Below, in pieces: positions 9,026-18,365 of a DNA stretch of 64,000 nt. Location: contig RDYN01000018.1 of assembly GCA_004293365.1 (NCBI GenBank), forward strand, positions 42,764-106,763. Direction: 5' to 3'. The position numbers were made by a program, and so were the translations under genes. Within the stretch, counting starts at the first letter, position 1, and each line of letters opens with the position of its first letter. The notes beneath the pieces were generated by a model. The model was not told the origin of the DNA, made no database searches, and worked only from the letters and a program-made list of their open reading frames with translations. The stretch is from Oscillatoriales cyanobacterium. Lineage in GTDB: Bacteria; Cyanobacteriota; Cyanobacteriia; Cyanobacteriales; Microcoleaceae.

Positions 9026-10173
9026 TTAGTGAAATTCTTGATTTAATCGCTTCTGATATTTCATCCACTGAATTTTGTGTACAGTGGCTTGAGGGTTCAG
9101 CACTGTTGTGGCAATTCCGTAAATTAGAGCAGGCAAAATCTCACGATTTAACCAGCTTTCTCCGGCTTTTCTCATGAAGCGAGTTGCCACAATCTCTCTG
9201 AACTTATTGAGTTTTTTCAACGGCGACAGATTTTGGAAAAAGATTTCTTGGTATTGCTTCAATGTTAACTCTGATTCACCGCGAATTCTGCGCTGCTGGT
9301 TTTTTTTAACGCAGTCTATCGCTAGACGCTTGTTCAACCAATATTTATCGGTTAACGAATTGCCCAAAACTCGGTAGTTTCCTAAGGGCATCTTTGTGCT
9401 TAGCATCCCGTGCTTTTGAGCTAGTCTGGCCATCAGTTCGGTATCTGCACCTACTTTCCAGTTGTCTAAAAATCCTCCGATTTCTAGGATAGCTTCTCGT
9501 TCTACTACTAAAGCTGTGGGAAAAACCCAAGGAAGCGCGCCGTTTTGTTGAACATCCTGCAATTCTTCCCGACTTGTAGGATATGTGGGAATGTAGCTGA
9601 CTTTCTCGCCGTCCTTGTTGAGATAGCGGAGGGCGTGACCGACTGATTTAACTTCTGGGTGTTTGTATAGGAGATTCAAACATTCTTCTAGTTTGTTTTG
9701 TTCCCTGGTGTCGTCACTGTCTAAAAATGCGATAAATTTTCCGGTTGCTGCTTCGAGCATTAAATTTCTAGATTGTAAGCTCCTAGGTTTTTCGGATTTT
9801 TGTAATACTTAATTGGCAGATCTTGCCCCGCCATGTCGGTGACTATTTTGTCGGTGCCGTCGGTGGAACCGTCGTCAATCACTAGGATTTCTATATTCCG
9901 GTGAGTCCCCTGGAGTGCGGAGGCGATCGCTTCGCCTATGGTGTCTTTGGCGTTGAATGCCGGCATGATGATGCTAACTTTTTCGCGGGAAAAATTTGTG
10001 CTAATGGCAGGTGCTGCTGCTTTTTTGACAATCCTGGGTGCGAGAATAGTGGGCGAAGCAGTTTTGAATTTTTCTGTGTTTAACTTGTTGTCGATTGCAC
10101 CTGCAATATCTCTATTCTTGATGTTTTTGAGGTTGAATCTGGGGATGAATGCGCCGATATTTTCTGCATTCAT
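9026..10173 (-). pseudogene. GT2 glycosyltransferase broken by a -1 frameshift
   Basis: Paralog of the gene at 6837-7868, in two frames. The upstream part (10,173-9760) has a 68-residue N-terminal extension, VSIIMPAFNAKDTIGEA and LVIDDGSTDGT, and ends ...KNPKNLGAYNLEI. The downstream part (to 9026) continues with NLMLEAATGKFIAFLDSDDT and the rest of the enzyme. Restoring one A in TTACAATCTAGAAAT (about 9768-9775) would give Y-K-S-R-N-L-M, exactly as in the paralog (SKSRNLMI). This is either a recent inactivation or a sequencing error in a short A run. Confidence 0.85.
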
Positions 10174-10677
10174 AAAGCTTGATGGAGATGTTTATTTGAG
10201 ATGATTGTTTGCTTCAATAGATTCCGATTAACCAACACTCCGGACAGTTGGGTGAACAGTTCACTAACGCTTTTTTGGGCTTTAAGTTCAAGGATTGCGG
10301 TTTTTGGGAAAGTTAGCTCCACGCCCTGACTTGAACAAAAGCTCCAGCCTATGAGTGGATAGGGCTTTGCTCCTTAAAATCAGCGCAAATTTTGATCGGA
10401 GTATTCATTAATAAAAATTTAATAATTAATCCAGCCATACTAGCAATCTTCCCGCTCGGCTGCAACACTTTTGGCTATAAGTTTTTTTGATAATGCTTAA
10501 AATTGCTGACAATTTAAATTAGAATGTAGTGTATTTAACAATTACCCTACTGAACATATTTGAGTTTGAGTAAACTTGTGGCTGTTAATGATTCCGATCT
10601 GAAGTTAAATTAAATCTATGTCTTTAGGATGAGGTCATTTAATTGTCACTGTAATATTAACTGACAGAGGGGGGGAA
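10174..10677. other. intergenic between glycosyltransferase and ggt
   Basis: About 500 AT-rich bases with no gene. It must contain the divergent promoters of the broken glycosyltransferase and of gamma-glutamyltransferase. No repeat or riboswitch is recognised. Confidence 0.45.
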
Positions 10678-12405
10678 ATGTTTTCAAAGTTAAGCGATAA
10701 AGTGCGAATTTATACTTTTTTCCTGGCAGTAATACTGTTAGGTGGGTGCCAGCAGCAGCTACAGCCAAACTTGCAGCAGCAGCGCAGCAAACAGGTGATG
10801 GCAGTTTCGGCTCACCCCTTGGCGAGCGCGGTGGGGCTGAGCGTGCTGCAACAGGGAGGCAATGCGGTGGATGCGGCGGCTGCTACGGCTTTGGCGATTT
10901 CGGTGGTGGAGCCTTTTTCGGCGGGTATCGGCGGTGGGGGTTTTTTGCTGCTGCGGCGGGCAGAAACGGGGACTGTGCAAGCGCTGGATTTCCGGGAACG
11001 ATCGCCCAAAGGAGCAACGCGAGATATGTATTTGGACAAGCAAGGAAAGGTGCGGGCAAGGGCAAGTCGGGACGGGCATTTGGCGGCGGGCATTCCGGGT
11101 ACTGTGGCTGGACTTTATACGGTGCACCGCGAGTACGGTAAGTTGCCTTGGGCCCAGGTGGTGGCTCCGGCGATCGCCCTTGCCCAAAAGGGTTTTCCAG
11201 TAAGTTCCCGCTTCACAAAGGCTACTCTCCAACACAAGGATGCGATTAACAAGAATCGGGCGGCACGGGATATTTTCACTCGTAGTGACGTTTTATACCA
11301 ACCGGGGGAGGTTTTGGTACAGCGAGATTTGGCGCGGACATTGCGACAAATTGCACAAAATCCCCAAAGTTTTTATCGCGGAGATATTGCGCGGGCGATC
11401 GCCGCAGACATGGCTAAAAATGGTGGCATCATCACTCTCGAAGACCTCAAAAACTATACGCCGATTTGGCGAAATCCGATTTGTGGCAAGTTTCGCACTT
11501 ACGAACTTTGCGCGATGTCGCCTCCTTCTTCCGGCGGCGTTCATCTGTTGCAAATCCTCAATATTCTGGGCGATACCGATCTCAAGAGTTTGGGCAGGCA
11601 AAGCCCAGATACGCTACATTTGCTGGCGGAATCGATGAGGATTGTCTATGCTGACAGGGCCGAATATTTGGGCGATCCAGATTTTGTCAGCGTACCTGTC
11701 AAAGCTCTGACTAGCAGGAATTATGGCAAATTTCGCCGATCGCAAATCCAAATGTCCAAAGCCAAACCTTCGAGGGAGGTAAAAGCTGTTGACGCTCAAA
11801 CTTTGAGCCGCTTTGCCTACGAGTCGCCGGAAACTACGCACCTAACGGTAGTTGACAAAGAGCGCAATGTTGTGAGTTTGACGTTTACGGTGAATGGCCG
11901 TTTTGGTGCTGGGGTTGTGGCGGCGGGTACGGGAATTTTGCTCAACAATGAGATGGATGATTTTGCTGCTGCGCCGGGAGTGCCGAATTTGTTTGGTTTG
12001 GTGGGCGGTGAGGCAAATGCGATCGCCCCTCTTAAAACTCCTTTATCCAGCATGACGCCCATTATCGTGACGCAAAATGGCAAATTTCGCCTCGCTGCGG
12101 GGGCTCCTGGAGGCAGTACGATTATTACCACGGTGCTGCAAATTGTCCTCAACGTGTTGGTTTACGAGATGAATGTCGGCGATGCTGTGTCTGCACCCCG
12201 GATTCACCATCAGTGGCAGCCCGATCGCCTGATGGTGGAACGCGGAGGTTTTGAGGCTGGGACGCTTGAGGAGTTACGCAGGCGGGGACATCAGATTTTT
12301 GAACGCGACGGCTGGGGAAATGCCAATGCGATCGTCCTGACTGGTGACGGTTGGTTGGAAGGGGCGGCCGATCCGCGCGGGGAAGGAGAAGCAAAGGGGT
12401 TTTAG
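10678..12405 (+). CDS. ggt: gamma-glutamyltransferase
   Basis: 575 residues. It cleaves the gamma-glutamyl bond of glutathione and related compounds and transfers the glutamyl group. A lipoprotein-like signal (FFLAVILLGGC, residues 14-24) implies membrane anchoring outside the cytoplasm. The precursor autocleaves before a catalytic Thr; the T-T-H-L-T-V-V-D stretch around residue 390 is that site, giving large and small subunits. DFRERSPKGAT and the small-subunit APGGSTIITTVLQ are also typical. ATG follows a purine-rich GAGGGGGGGAA. Length is normal. Confidence 0.95.
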   Translation: MFSKLSDKVRIYTFFLAVILLGGCQQQLQPNLQQQRSKQVMAVSAHPLASAVGLSVLQQGGNAVDAAAATALAISVVEPFSAGIGGGGFLLLRRAETGTVQALDFRERSPKGATRDMYLDKQGKVRARASRDGHLAAGIPGTVAGLYTVHREYGKLPWAQVVAPAIALAQKGFPVSSRFTKATLQHKDAINKNRAARDIFTRSDVLYQPGEVLVQRDLARTLRQIAQNPQSFYRGDIARAIAADMAKNGGIITLEDLKNYTPIWRNPICGKFRTYELCAMSPPSSGGVHLLQILNILGDTDLKSLGRQSPDTLHLLAESMRIVYADRAEYLGDPDFVSVPVKALTSRNYGKFRRSQIQMSKAKPSREVKAVDAQTLSRFAYESPETTHLTVVDKERNVVSLTFTVNGRFGAGVVAAGTGILLNNEMDDFAAAPGVPNLFGLVGGEANAIAPLKTPLSSMTPIIVTQNGKFRLAAGAPGGSTIITTVLQIVLNVLVYEMNVGDAVSAPRIHHQWQPDRLMVERGGFEAGTLEELRRRGHQIFERDGWGNANAIVLTGDGWLEGAADPRGEGEAKGF

Positions 12406-12490
12406 CGATCGGTGATTAGTGATTAGTCATTAGTTGTGATATCGAGTGAGGTCGATCGACCCCACTTGATGTCAATGGCGGATTTACCCA

Positions 12491-12557
12491 AAAACCGGGT
12501 TTTTTGGGCAAAATCTTTTGTCAAGGGCGATCGCAAACCACATAAAAACCCGGTTTC
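12491..12557. repeat. ACCGGGTTTTT palindromic repeat, copy 1
   Basis: Arms AAAACCGGGTTTTT and AAAAACCCGGTTTC enclose about 40 bases in the gap after ggt (12,406-12,798). The same arms recur at 14,711-14,773 and 21,595-21,658, so this is a dispersed intergenic repeat. The rest of the gap is AT-rich and holds no gene. Confidence 0.8.
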
Positions 12558-12798
12558 TTTAATATCCTGTGCGTACTTCCTAAAATTATTAGTCTGTGTA
12601 CGTATATTTTGGGATTTGTATTTTTCCCCTGAAATTTATAGATTGAATAACTGCTAATAAACAGCTAAAATCATTAACCCCCCAAGCCGTAAAATTACGT
12701 AGATGTAAAGTCATTGTAAAGGCACTAGACATTGATGCTTATCTAATGTGAAAATGAAGTTATACCTTAAATAATCTTAGTTTTTTAACCCAAAAAAT

Positions 12799-13728
12799 AT
12801 GATAACTTCTCACAAAAGTTCTGCCTTAACTGCTACCTTGACTGCTGCTCTGAGCTTTTTGGCATCACCAGCAATGGCATTTTCGGTAGGCGCGACTAAT
12901 AACACTGAGATCTTGAAAAAAAATTTATTAGGAAAGAATACAGCGGGCTTGAGTGATTTCTCTGTTTTAATTACCGGAAATCAGGCTGCTTTTGGTACTT
13001 TTACTAATGACCCTTTTGGTTTGCAGTCAGGCGTTGTTCTCAGCACTGGCAAAGTCACCGATATACCGGGTCAGAATCGGAAAGATAACCTAATGACCAA
13101 CGGCAGTGATTTAAACACGGACTTTGGAGTAAAGGGCGAAGCTGGGGATTTAACTCAGCTAGACCTCAGATTTTTTGCTGACGACACTGCTGAAAAGTTG
13201 TTCTTTGAGTATGTATTTGGTTCAGAGGAGTTTCCTGAGTTCGGCGGTTCTGAATATAATGACGATTTTGAACTGTTGCTGAATGGTCGTAACTTAGCAA
13301 AATTGAGCGACGGCAAAACAGTTACAATTAATAATCTCGTTCCCGATCCAAATAATCGCTCTACAGATCACTCAGACTATATTAACAACCCAAGTTTGAA
13401 AGGTATTGCGGCTAACATCATTAAGCTAGACGGTTTTACTAAAGTTTTAGGGTTTGAGGGTTTGCTCAAGCAAAATCAGACAAATGTTCTCAGCATTCGC
13501 ATGAAAGATGTGGGCGACGGTAATTTTGATTCGGCTGTATTTATTAAAGGCGGTTCTGTGGGAACCATAAAAGCTGATACAGTTCCCGAATCGGTGGCTG
13601 TATTGGTTAAAAGCAGTTCTGTGGAGACGGTAGAAGCTGAACCGGTTCCAGAACCGATGACTGTCGGAGGTTTGATGGCGGGAGGTGCTATGCTGGCTGC
13701 TGGGCGAAAGCTGCGCCGCCGGAAGTAA
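12799..13728 (+). CDS. secreted PEP-CTERM protein with choice-of-anchor L domain
   Basis: 309 residues. Signal peptide at 1-28 (ALTAALSFLASPAMA); residues 35-255 match the choice-of-anchor L type domain (SDFSVLITGNQAAFGTF, GVVLSTGKV, FEYVFGSEEFPEFGGSEYND, FDSAVFIKGGSV); residues 280-309 are a PEP-CTERM sorting signal (VPEPMTVGGLMAGGAML ... RKLRRRK). Such proteins are exported and processed by exosortase. Before the PEP motif a related segment occurs twice (TVPESVAVLVKSSSVET, then PVPEPMTVGG), suggesting a local duplication. Role unknown. Confidence 0.88.
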   Translation: MITSHKSSALTATLTAALSFLASPAMAFSVGATNNTEILKKNLLGKNTAGLSDFSVLITGNQAAFGTFTNDPFGLQSGVVLSTGKVTDIPGQNRKDNLMTNGSDLNTDFGVKGEAGDLTQLDLRFFADDTAEKLFFEYVFGSEEFPEFGGSEYNDDFELLLNGRNLAKLSDGKTVTINNLVPDPNNRSTDHSDYINNPSLKGIAANIIKLDGFTKVLGFEGLLKQNQTNVLSIRMKDVGDGNFDSAVFIKGGSVGTIKADTVPESVAVLVKSSSVETVEAEPVPEPMTVGGLMAGGAMLAAGRKLRRRK

Positions 13729-13994
13729 TTGGTAGTGCACTCAAGGAAAGGATGCAGTAAGCTACTCTTAGAGAGAATAGTTTGCTATTGGTGATATGAC
13801 AGTAGAAATTCCTCAATTTTAGATTTGAGACTCAAGTTCAAGCTCCCAAATTTAATACTGGAAGTAATACCATTTTTCTAAAATCGTGCAACACTCTTCG
13901 ACCCCCCCTAGCCCCCCGCTGTATTGCGGGGGGGGGGACAAGAATACTGTTGCATTATTTTTTTAAATTGGTATAAATCTAAAATATAAAATAC

Positions 13995-14165
13995 CAATAC
14001 TTCGGACAGTTTTTTAAAGCCTCTGTAAGCTTTACAGCGCAAGCCTTTGCATTTTTAATTTTTTTTTTAACTGAAGGCTAAACTCAAAGGAAAGAAAAAA
14101 TAGTTCACACTATAGCCAGTAAGGGTTTTAGATATTCGATTCTGCCTAAAACTGTCCGAGTATTG
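13995..14165. mobile_element. MITE-like element with 18-bp terminal inverted repeats
   Basis: Ends CAATACTTCGGACAGTTTT (from 13,995) and AAAACTGTCCGAGTATTG (to 14,165) are inverted repeats with one gap. The 171-bp interior codes for nothing. It lies in an AT-rich stretch of ATAAAATA repeats, so a target duplication cannot be defined. CGGACAGTTTT-type ends resemble transposase-recognised termini, so this is probably a non-autonomous derivative of a transposon elsewhere in the genome. Confidence 0.65.
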
Positions 14166-14221
14166 AAATATAAAATATAAAATATAAAATCGACTGACAT
14201 ATACAGTACAGGAAAAAAACA

Positions 14222-14665
14222 ATGGCTAGAATTAGACTGATGCACGCTAAGCTACATGGAGTGCGCGTAACGGATGCAAATGTTAATTATGTAGGTAGCG
14301 TCACCATTGACAATGAATTGATCGATAAGGTGGGAATTCTGCCTTTACAGGAGGTGGAAATTTGGAATGTTAGTAATGGGAACCGCTTGTCAACCTATGT
14401 GTTGCCAGGAGAGCCGGGAAGTGGTGTCATTTGTCTCAACGGTGCAGCATCTCATTTGTGCGATCCTGGAGATTTTGTGATTATTGCTGCCTATGAAGAA
14501 TGCGATCGCGCTGAGGTATTTCGCACCGGACACGAGGCGCGAGTAGTAATTGCCGATGAACACAATCGCTGTAAAAAGTTTTTCTACCAGACTTTAGTTC
14601 CCTGCGAGGGCAAACTCCTGTTTCAATCTGAGACAACCGAATTAGCAGCAACAACGAATTCCTAA
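14222..14665 (+). CDS. panD: aspartate 1-decarboxylase precursor
   Basis: 147 residues. It makes beta-alanine from aspartate for pantothenate and CoA. The precursor self-cleaves at Gly-Ser to create a pyruvoyl cofactor: the site is NYVGSVTID at residues 22-30. The catalytic region WNVSNGNRLSTYVLPG and the GAASHLCDPGDFVIIAAY motif are intact. It is longer than the E. coli enzyme (126) because of a C-terminal extension, as often seen in cyanobacteria. A run of ATATAAAAT repeats lies upstream. Confidence 0.96.
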   Translation: MARIRLMHAKLHGVRVTDANVNYVGSVTIDNELIDKVGILPLQEVEIWNVSNGNRLSTYVLPGEPGSGVICLNGAASHLCDPGDFVIIAAYEECDRAEVFRTGHEARVVIADEHNRCKKFFYQTLVPCEGKLLFQSETTELAATTNS

Positions 14666-14686
14666 GATTTTATCACAAAAAAAATA

Positions 14687-14794
14687 GGACTTACGCATGG
14701 GGGCCCAGAAACCGGGTTTTTTACCGATATTAAAGACTCCCAGCGAATATTTTCGTGAAAAAACCCGGTTTGTTCCATCGGAGTGCGTAAGTCC
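14687..14794. repeat. nested palindromic repeat (GGACTTACGCA / ACCGGGTTTTT)
   Basis: Outer arms GGACTTACGCA and TGCGTAAGTCC (14,687-14,794) enclose inner arms AAACCGGGTTTTTT and AAAAAACCCGGTTT. The inner pair is shared with copies at 12,491 and 21,595. A cruciform or RNA hairpin of about 100 bases could form. Confidence 0.85.
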
Positions 14795-15023
14795 CGAAGA
14801 GGATTTTTGGCATAGGCTATGAAATTTATCGATCGAAACAACGAAATGCTGTTATTTAAAGTTTTGAACCCATTTCCTTTAATGAGTTTTATCGGTTGGT
14901 ATTACCTGTCTGCGAGCAAGCAGCAGATGAAGAAATCGGGATAAAATTCAAACACAAAGGTAATACTAAAGTGTGCAAGTTAAATGTGGAACAGCTTATA
15001 ATTTGACATAACTTAACGGCTAT

Positions 15024-15087
15024 AGGTTCGTAGTGAGGACTTTAGTCCTCTTCTAATTGAGAGGACTAAAGTCCTCACTACGAACCT
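15024..15087. repeat. AGGTTCGTAGTGAGGACT palindromic repeat, copy 1
   Basis: A near-perfect 64-base hairpin: AGGTTCGTAGTGAGGACT pairs with its complement at 15,070-15,087 around TTAGTCCTC and GAGGACTAA inner arms. Related copies lie at 26,617-26,676 and 59,468-59,530. All are intergenic. Confidence 0.88.
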
Positions 15088-15186
15088 ATTTTATGGGGGT
15101 TGTTCTAGAGATCGTGATAAAAGTTGGGAGTAACAATTTGCCGAAACTAGATTTTTGGCTTGAGAAGTGAGGAAAAACTCAATCCT

Positions 15187-16239
15187 TTAACTGTGTACCG
15201 TACCGTCGGGTAAGATTGTACCTGTTAATCTAGCTCCGGTGAGTTTTACCATAACGCGATCGCCATAACCGATTTTAGCACCCGTCAAATCCGCACCGCT
15301 CAAGTCTGCACCGCTCAAATCCGCTCCGATTAAATTGGTTTCTCTCAAGTTGGCATTAATCAAACAAGCTCCTAACAGGTTAGCCCTAAACAAGTTAGCT
15401 TTTTGTAAATTCGCACTTGTGAGGTTGACATTGTGCAGAAAAGTATCGCTTAAGTCGGCTTCACTCAAATTTGCATTGCTCAAGTTTCTCCCTGAAAAAT
15501 CCTTTTCTTTTAAGGAAGCTCCTTTGAAGTTGGAACCGCTCAAATCGGGAGCTTGCGGTGCTGCTTGTCGGTAAGACTGAGATGGGTGCGGTTGCTGCGA
15601 TTGGTAGCGCGACGCATCTGAATAGGGCCCGGTGGGATTTGCAGTATAGTTTCCACCATAGTTTCCCGCATAATTGCCAGCAGGTTTTCCTGAATAGGGC
15701 TCGGAATAGTAGCGCGGTTCTTTTGGCGTTGCTGGTGGTGGCTGGGTGTTTTGGTGCTGGGTGTTTTGGTGCTGGGTGTTTCTATATTGAGTGTTTTGTT
15801 GCTGGGTGTTTTGTTGCTGGGTATTTCTGTGCTGAGTGTTTTGTTGCTGAGTGTTTTGTTGCTGGGTGTTTTGATACTGAGTATTTTGATACTGAGTATT
15901 TTGATACTGAGTATTTCTGTACTGGGTGTTTTGTTGCTGAGTATTTCTGTGCTGGGTGTTTTGTTGCTGGGTGTTTTGTTGCTGGGTATTTCTGTGCTGA
16001 GTGTTTTTGTGCTGAGTGTTCTGATTTTGACCTCTTGGCTGAATCGATCGCAATTGTTCGCGAGCTTGATTAATTTCCTTAATCTTTTCTTCAGCTTTTT
16101 GGAGTAGTCTAGGATTATCTTTAGGGATGCGATCGGGGTGCCAAATGAACGCTAAATCCTTGTAGGCTTGAGTAATTTCTTCTCGGGAAGCTCCCGGCAA
16201 GAGTCCCAGCACTTTATAGTATTGGTCGAGGTCGTTCAT
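15187..16239 (-). CDS. J-domain / pentapeptide-repeat protein with NTQ linker
   Basis: 350 residues. Residues 1-66 are a J domain (YYKVLGLLPGASREEITQAYKDL, WHPDR with the HPD motif), which stimulates Hsp70/DnaK. Residues 75-165 are a low-complexity linker of about 19 five-residue units N-T-Q-(Q/H/Y)-(Q/R), encoded by 15-bp tandem DNA repeats. Residues 230-345 are pentapeptide repeats A(D/N)LxX (LSGSNFKGASL, ANLSEADLSD, ADLSGADLTGA) forming a right-handed beta-helix. The number of linker units probably varies between strains. Confidence 0.9.
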   Translation of the reverse strand: MNDLDQYYKVLGLLPGASREEITQAYKDLAFIWHPDRIPKDNPRLLQKAEEKIKEINQAREQLRSIQPRGQNQNTQHKNTQHRNTQQQNTQQQNTQHRNTQQQNTQYRNTQYQNTQYQNTQYQNTQQQNTQQQNTQHRNTQQQNTQQQNTQYRNTQHQNTQHQNTQPPPATPKEPRYYSEPYSGKPAGNYAGNYGGNYTANPTGPYSDASRYQSQQPHPSQSYRQAAPQAPDLSGSNFKGASLKEKDFSGRNLSNANLSEADLSDTFLHNVNLTSANLQKANLFRANLLGACLINANLRETNLIGADLSGADLSGADLTGAKIGYGDRVMVKLTGARLTGTILPDGTVHS

Positions 16240-16331
16240 GATACCACCTTTCGCTTTAAGAAATTAGGAATTAAAAATTAAGATCGGAGCAAAAGCTGCT
16301 GTAAAAGCTTGCTTCCCCGATCGTACATTAC

Positions 16332-16692
16332 TTGACATCCTCACGCCCGCTAAAGCAACGGTGATTCCAAGAATCACTTCTTGGTTTTTCTGCTTCATAG
16401 CAACTGCCTCCACCCTCAATGGGATTTGGTCTTATGTTCGCTCCACAGACTAGCCCCGCAAGCCCTGCGGTTTTAAACAAACAGTCAAAAAAAACCAAAA
16501 AACTTATGAAAGTTTATGTCTTTCAAGGATGTTTACCATTGCCTCTCAAGCTTTTCCCGGTCTACCAACTTTTCCTCGCCGTCGTCTACTTGTGTGGACG
16601 AACTTTGGTGTTAGGCTTTATGTCTCCGTTGTCGCGGGTGGGTCAACGACCACCTCTATTTTAGTAAAAGCCGTCGCAGAACGACGGGGTTT
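16332..16692 (-). mobile_element. decayed IS200/IS605 (TnpB) remnant
   Basis: Read on the minus strand, the left-end hairpin CCGTCG-TTCTG-CGACGG (16,671-16,687) is flanked by AACC and GCTTTTA, as in the element at 3778. The right end is GTGATTCTTGGAATCACCG ... GTGAGGATGTCAA, ending at 16,332. In between, about 300 bases keep only a TnpB-like C-terminus (PLRVEAVAMKQKNQEVILG), so almost all of tnpB is deleted. It is a dead copy that still has ends recognisable by a TnpA. Confidence 0.65.
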
Positions 16693-16723
16693 CTACAGAA
16701 TTTTTTGATGAACAACAACTCAG

Positions 16724-17572
16724 CTAAGCCGCTGCTGGCAAAAAGTCCCGGATTAGCTGCAAATATGTTGCGGCATCCTCCAGCATCGGAAAGTGAGCTG
16801 TATTGGGAATTATAACAAATTCTACTTTTTTGCTGAGAGAGGCTGCTTGCTCTCCCATGACGGCGGGGATAATTCGATCGAACTCTCCGGCCACCAGCAG
16901 CGTGGGAACGCTCAACCGTGCGAATTCCTGGGGCATTTCCTCGGCTGCTCTTTTGCTGACTGCTGTCACCATTGTACCGATCGCAGCTTCCTCGTCGGCC
17001 ATTAAGAAATCCTTGAGAAATGCTAAACTCACCGCTGTGGGGAGAGATTGGCGCAAAAACCGGGCCATAAAGATGCGATCGACAAACGGGATAGAAGCCA
17101 GCCAAGACGGGCGAAATTTGACTACATAGCCGCCGAATTTGTGAAAAGTTGTAAAGGCTTTCTCATCGTATTCAAAAATGCCGCTGCAAGTGAGAATGGC
17201 TTTTTCTACTTTTTCGGGGTAAAGGTTGAGAAATAAAGTAGCAATAGATGCTCCTGTAGAGTGAGCGTTGAGAAAGACGCGGCTTAAATTCAGAGCTTCT
17301 AATAATTCGGCTAAGTCGCGGGCGTAGGTTTCAAGTTCGTAGCTGGACTCAGGAGGTGATGGCGGTAAGGGCGATCGGCCAAAACCTCTCATATCGTACA
17401 GCAAACAATCAAAATCATCAGCAATAGCGCGCGCCGTGCTTTCCCAGTAGCGAGCCGAGCCAGCCCAGCCGTGGAGAAATACCATCACTGGTTTGCTGCT
17501 GGGTTGGGCGCTATTGTCTGCTGTTATCCACTCGTAATAATGTTCTACACCGCGAACTGAAATGAAAGCCAT
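16724..17572 (-). CDS. alpha/beta-fold hydrolase
   Basis: 282 residues. It has an oxyanion-hole strand VMVFLHGWAGSARYW at about 28-42, the nucleophile elbow in LNAHSTGASIATLFL (Ser at about 106), the acid in LLVAGEFDRIIP, and the catalytic His in IPNTAHFPMLED. The arrangement is that of epoxide-hydrolase/esterase-like alpha/beta hydrolases; the substrate cannot be read from sequence. ATG start at 17,572. The TnpB remnant lies just beyond its 3' end. Confidence 0.9.
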   Translation of the reverse strand: MAFISVRGVEHYYEWITADNSAQPSSKPVMVFLHGWAGSARYWESTARAIADDFDCLLYDMRGFGRSPLPPSPPESSYELETYARDLAELLEALNLSRVFLNAHSTGASIATLFLNLYPEKVEKAILTCSGIFEYDEKAFTTFHKFGGYVVKFRPSWLASIPFVDRIFMARFLRQSLPTAVSLAFLKDFLMADEEAAIGTMVTAVSKRAAEEMPQEFARLSVPTLLVAGEFDRIIPAVMGEQAASLSKKVEFVIIPNTAHFPMLEDAATYLQLIRDFLPAAA

Positions 17573-17715
17573 GATTTAGATTTTAGATTTTGGATTTTAG
17601 ATTTTAGATTTTAACTCATAATTGTTCAGTAAATCTGGGTTACTCTGGGGCGATCGCGTCTGGGTTAGCAGGAATCGTATAATGTAAGCATAAAAAGATT
17701 CAAAGGAAATTTAGT

Positions 17716-18171
17716 ATGAAAGAATTAAATAAATTAGAATTGGATGGCATCAAGAATATGGGGGCAGTTAAGACTCAGGTAAAGCTGACAAATGCCATAG
17801 ATGAAGCTTTAGTTAGCCGTGGGTTGCTCGCGCCTCGGCTGTTGCGCGAGTGTGAAACAGAAGCTTTAGTAGATACAGGATCGGTTTACCTAGTAATTTC
17901 AGGAGAGATGTTACAGCAGCTAGGTTTGCGGATTATAGGACAGCAAGTTGTTAAGTATGCTGATGGTCGTCAAGAAACCGTAGGAGTAACGGAGGCTATA
18001 TTAATTGAAATTGATGGACGCAGGACTACGGAGGATGCTCTGGTGACAGGTGATGAGGTGTTGATTGGTCAGGTGGTTTTGGAGAAGTTAGATTTGCTTG
18101 TGGATTGTAAAAATCAGCGGTTAATCGGCAATCCAACTAATCCTGGTTATCCTGTGACTTATATCAAGTGA
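17716..18171 (+). CDS. retropepsin-like clan AA aspartic protease family protein
   Basis: 151 residues. The core reads TEALVDTGSVYLVISGEMLQQLGL, with the D-T-G catalytic triplet at about residue 56, followed by ADGRQETVGVTEAILIEIDGR and VLIGQVVLEKLDLLVDCKNQRL. This is the single-domain retropepsin pattern common in cyanobacterial genomes; such proteins would act as dimers. Substrate unknown. ATG 17,716 follows AAGGAAAT. HIP1 sites surround the gene. Confidence 0.82.
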   Translation: MKELNKLELDGIKNMGAVKTQVKLTNAIDEALVSRGLLAPRLLRECETEALVDTGSVYLVISGEMLQQLGLRIIGQQVVKYADGRQETVGVTEAILIEIDGRRTTEDALVTGDEVLIGQVVLEKLDLLVDCKNQRLIGNPTNPGYPVTYIK

Positions 18172-18365
18172 ACATGGGGGATAATAAAAAATAGAATTCC
18201 TAACGACAACAAGTAAGGTGCGTCAGTTTATAAACCAAAATTTTTTGTGCTCACCTTCAGACTGACGCACCCTACAACTGAGAAGTGCTAGATAAGCCTC
18301 GCCATTTTTGTTAGGTCTCTCTGTGCGCAGTGCGCACCCTACAATGTAGATAGACTGTGGCAATT

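Noticed and set aside
10746..11601. Several long open frames on both strands inside ggt
   Set aside because: They are in the shadow of the gamma-glutamyltransferase reading frame, whose motifs are complete.
15558..16107. Plus-strand Cys- or Leu/Val-rich repeat proteins
   Set aside because: They arise from the 15-bp repeat of the minus-strand J-domain gene read in other frames.
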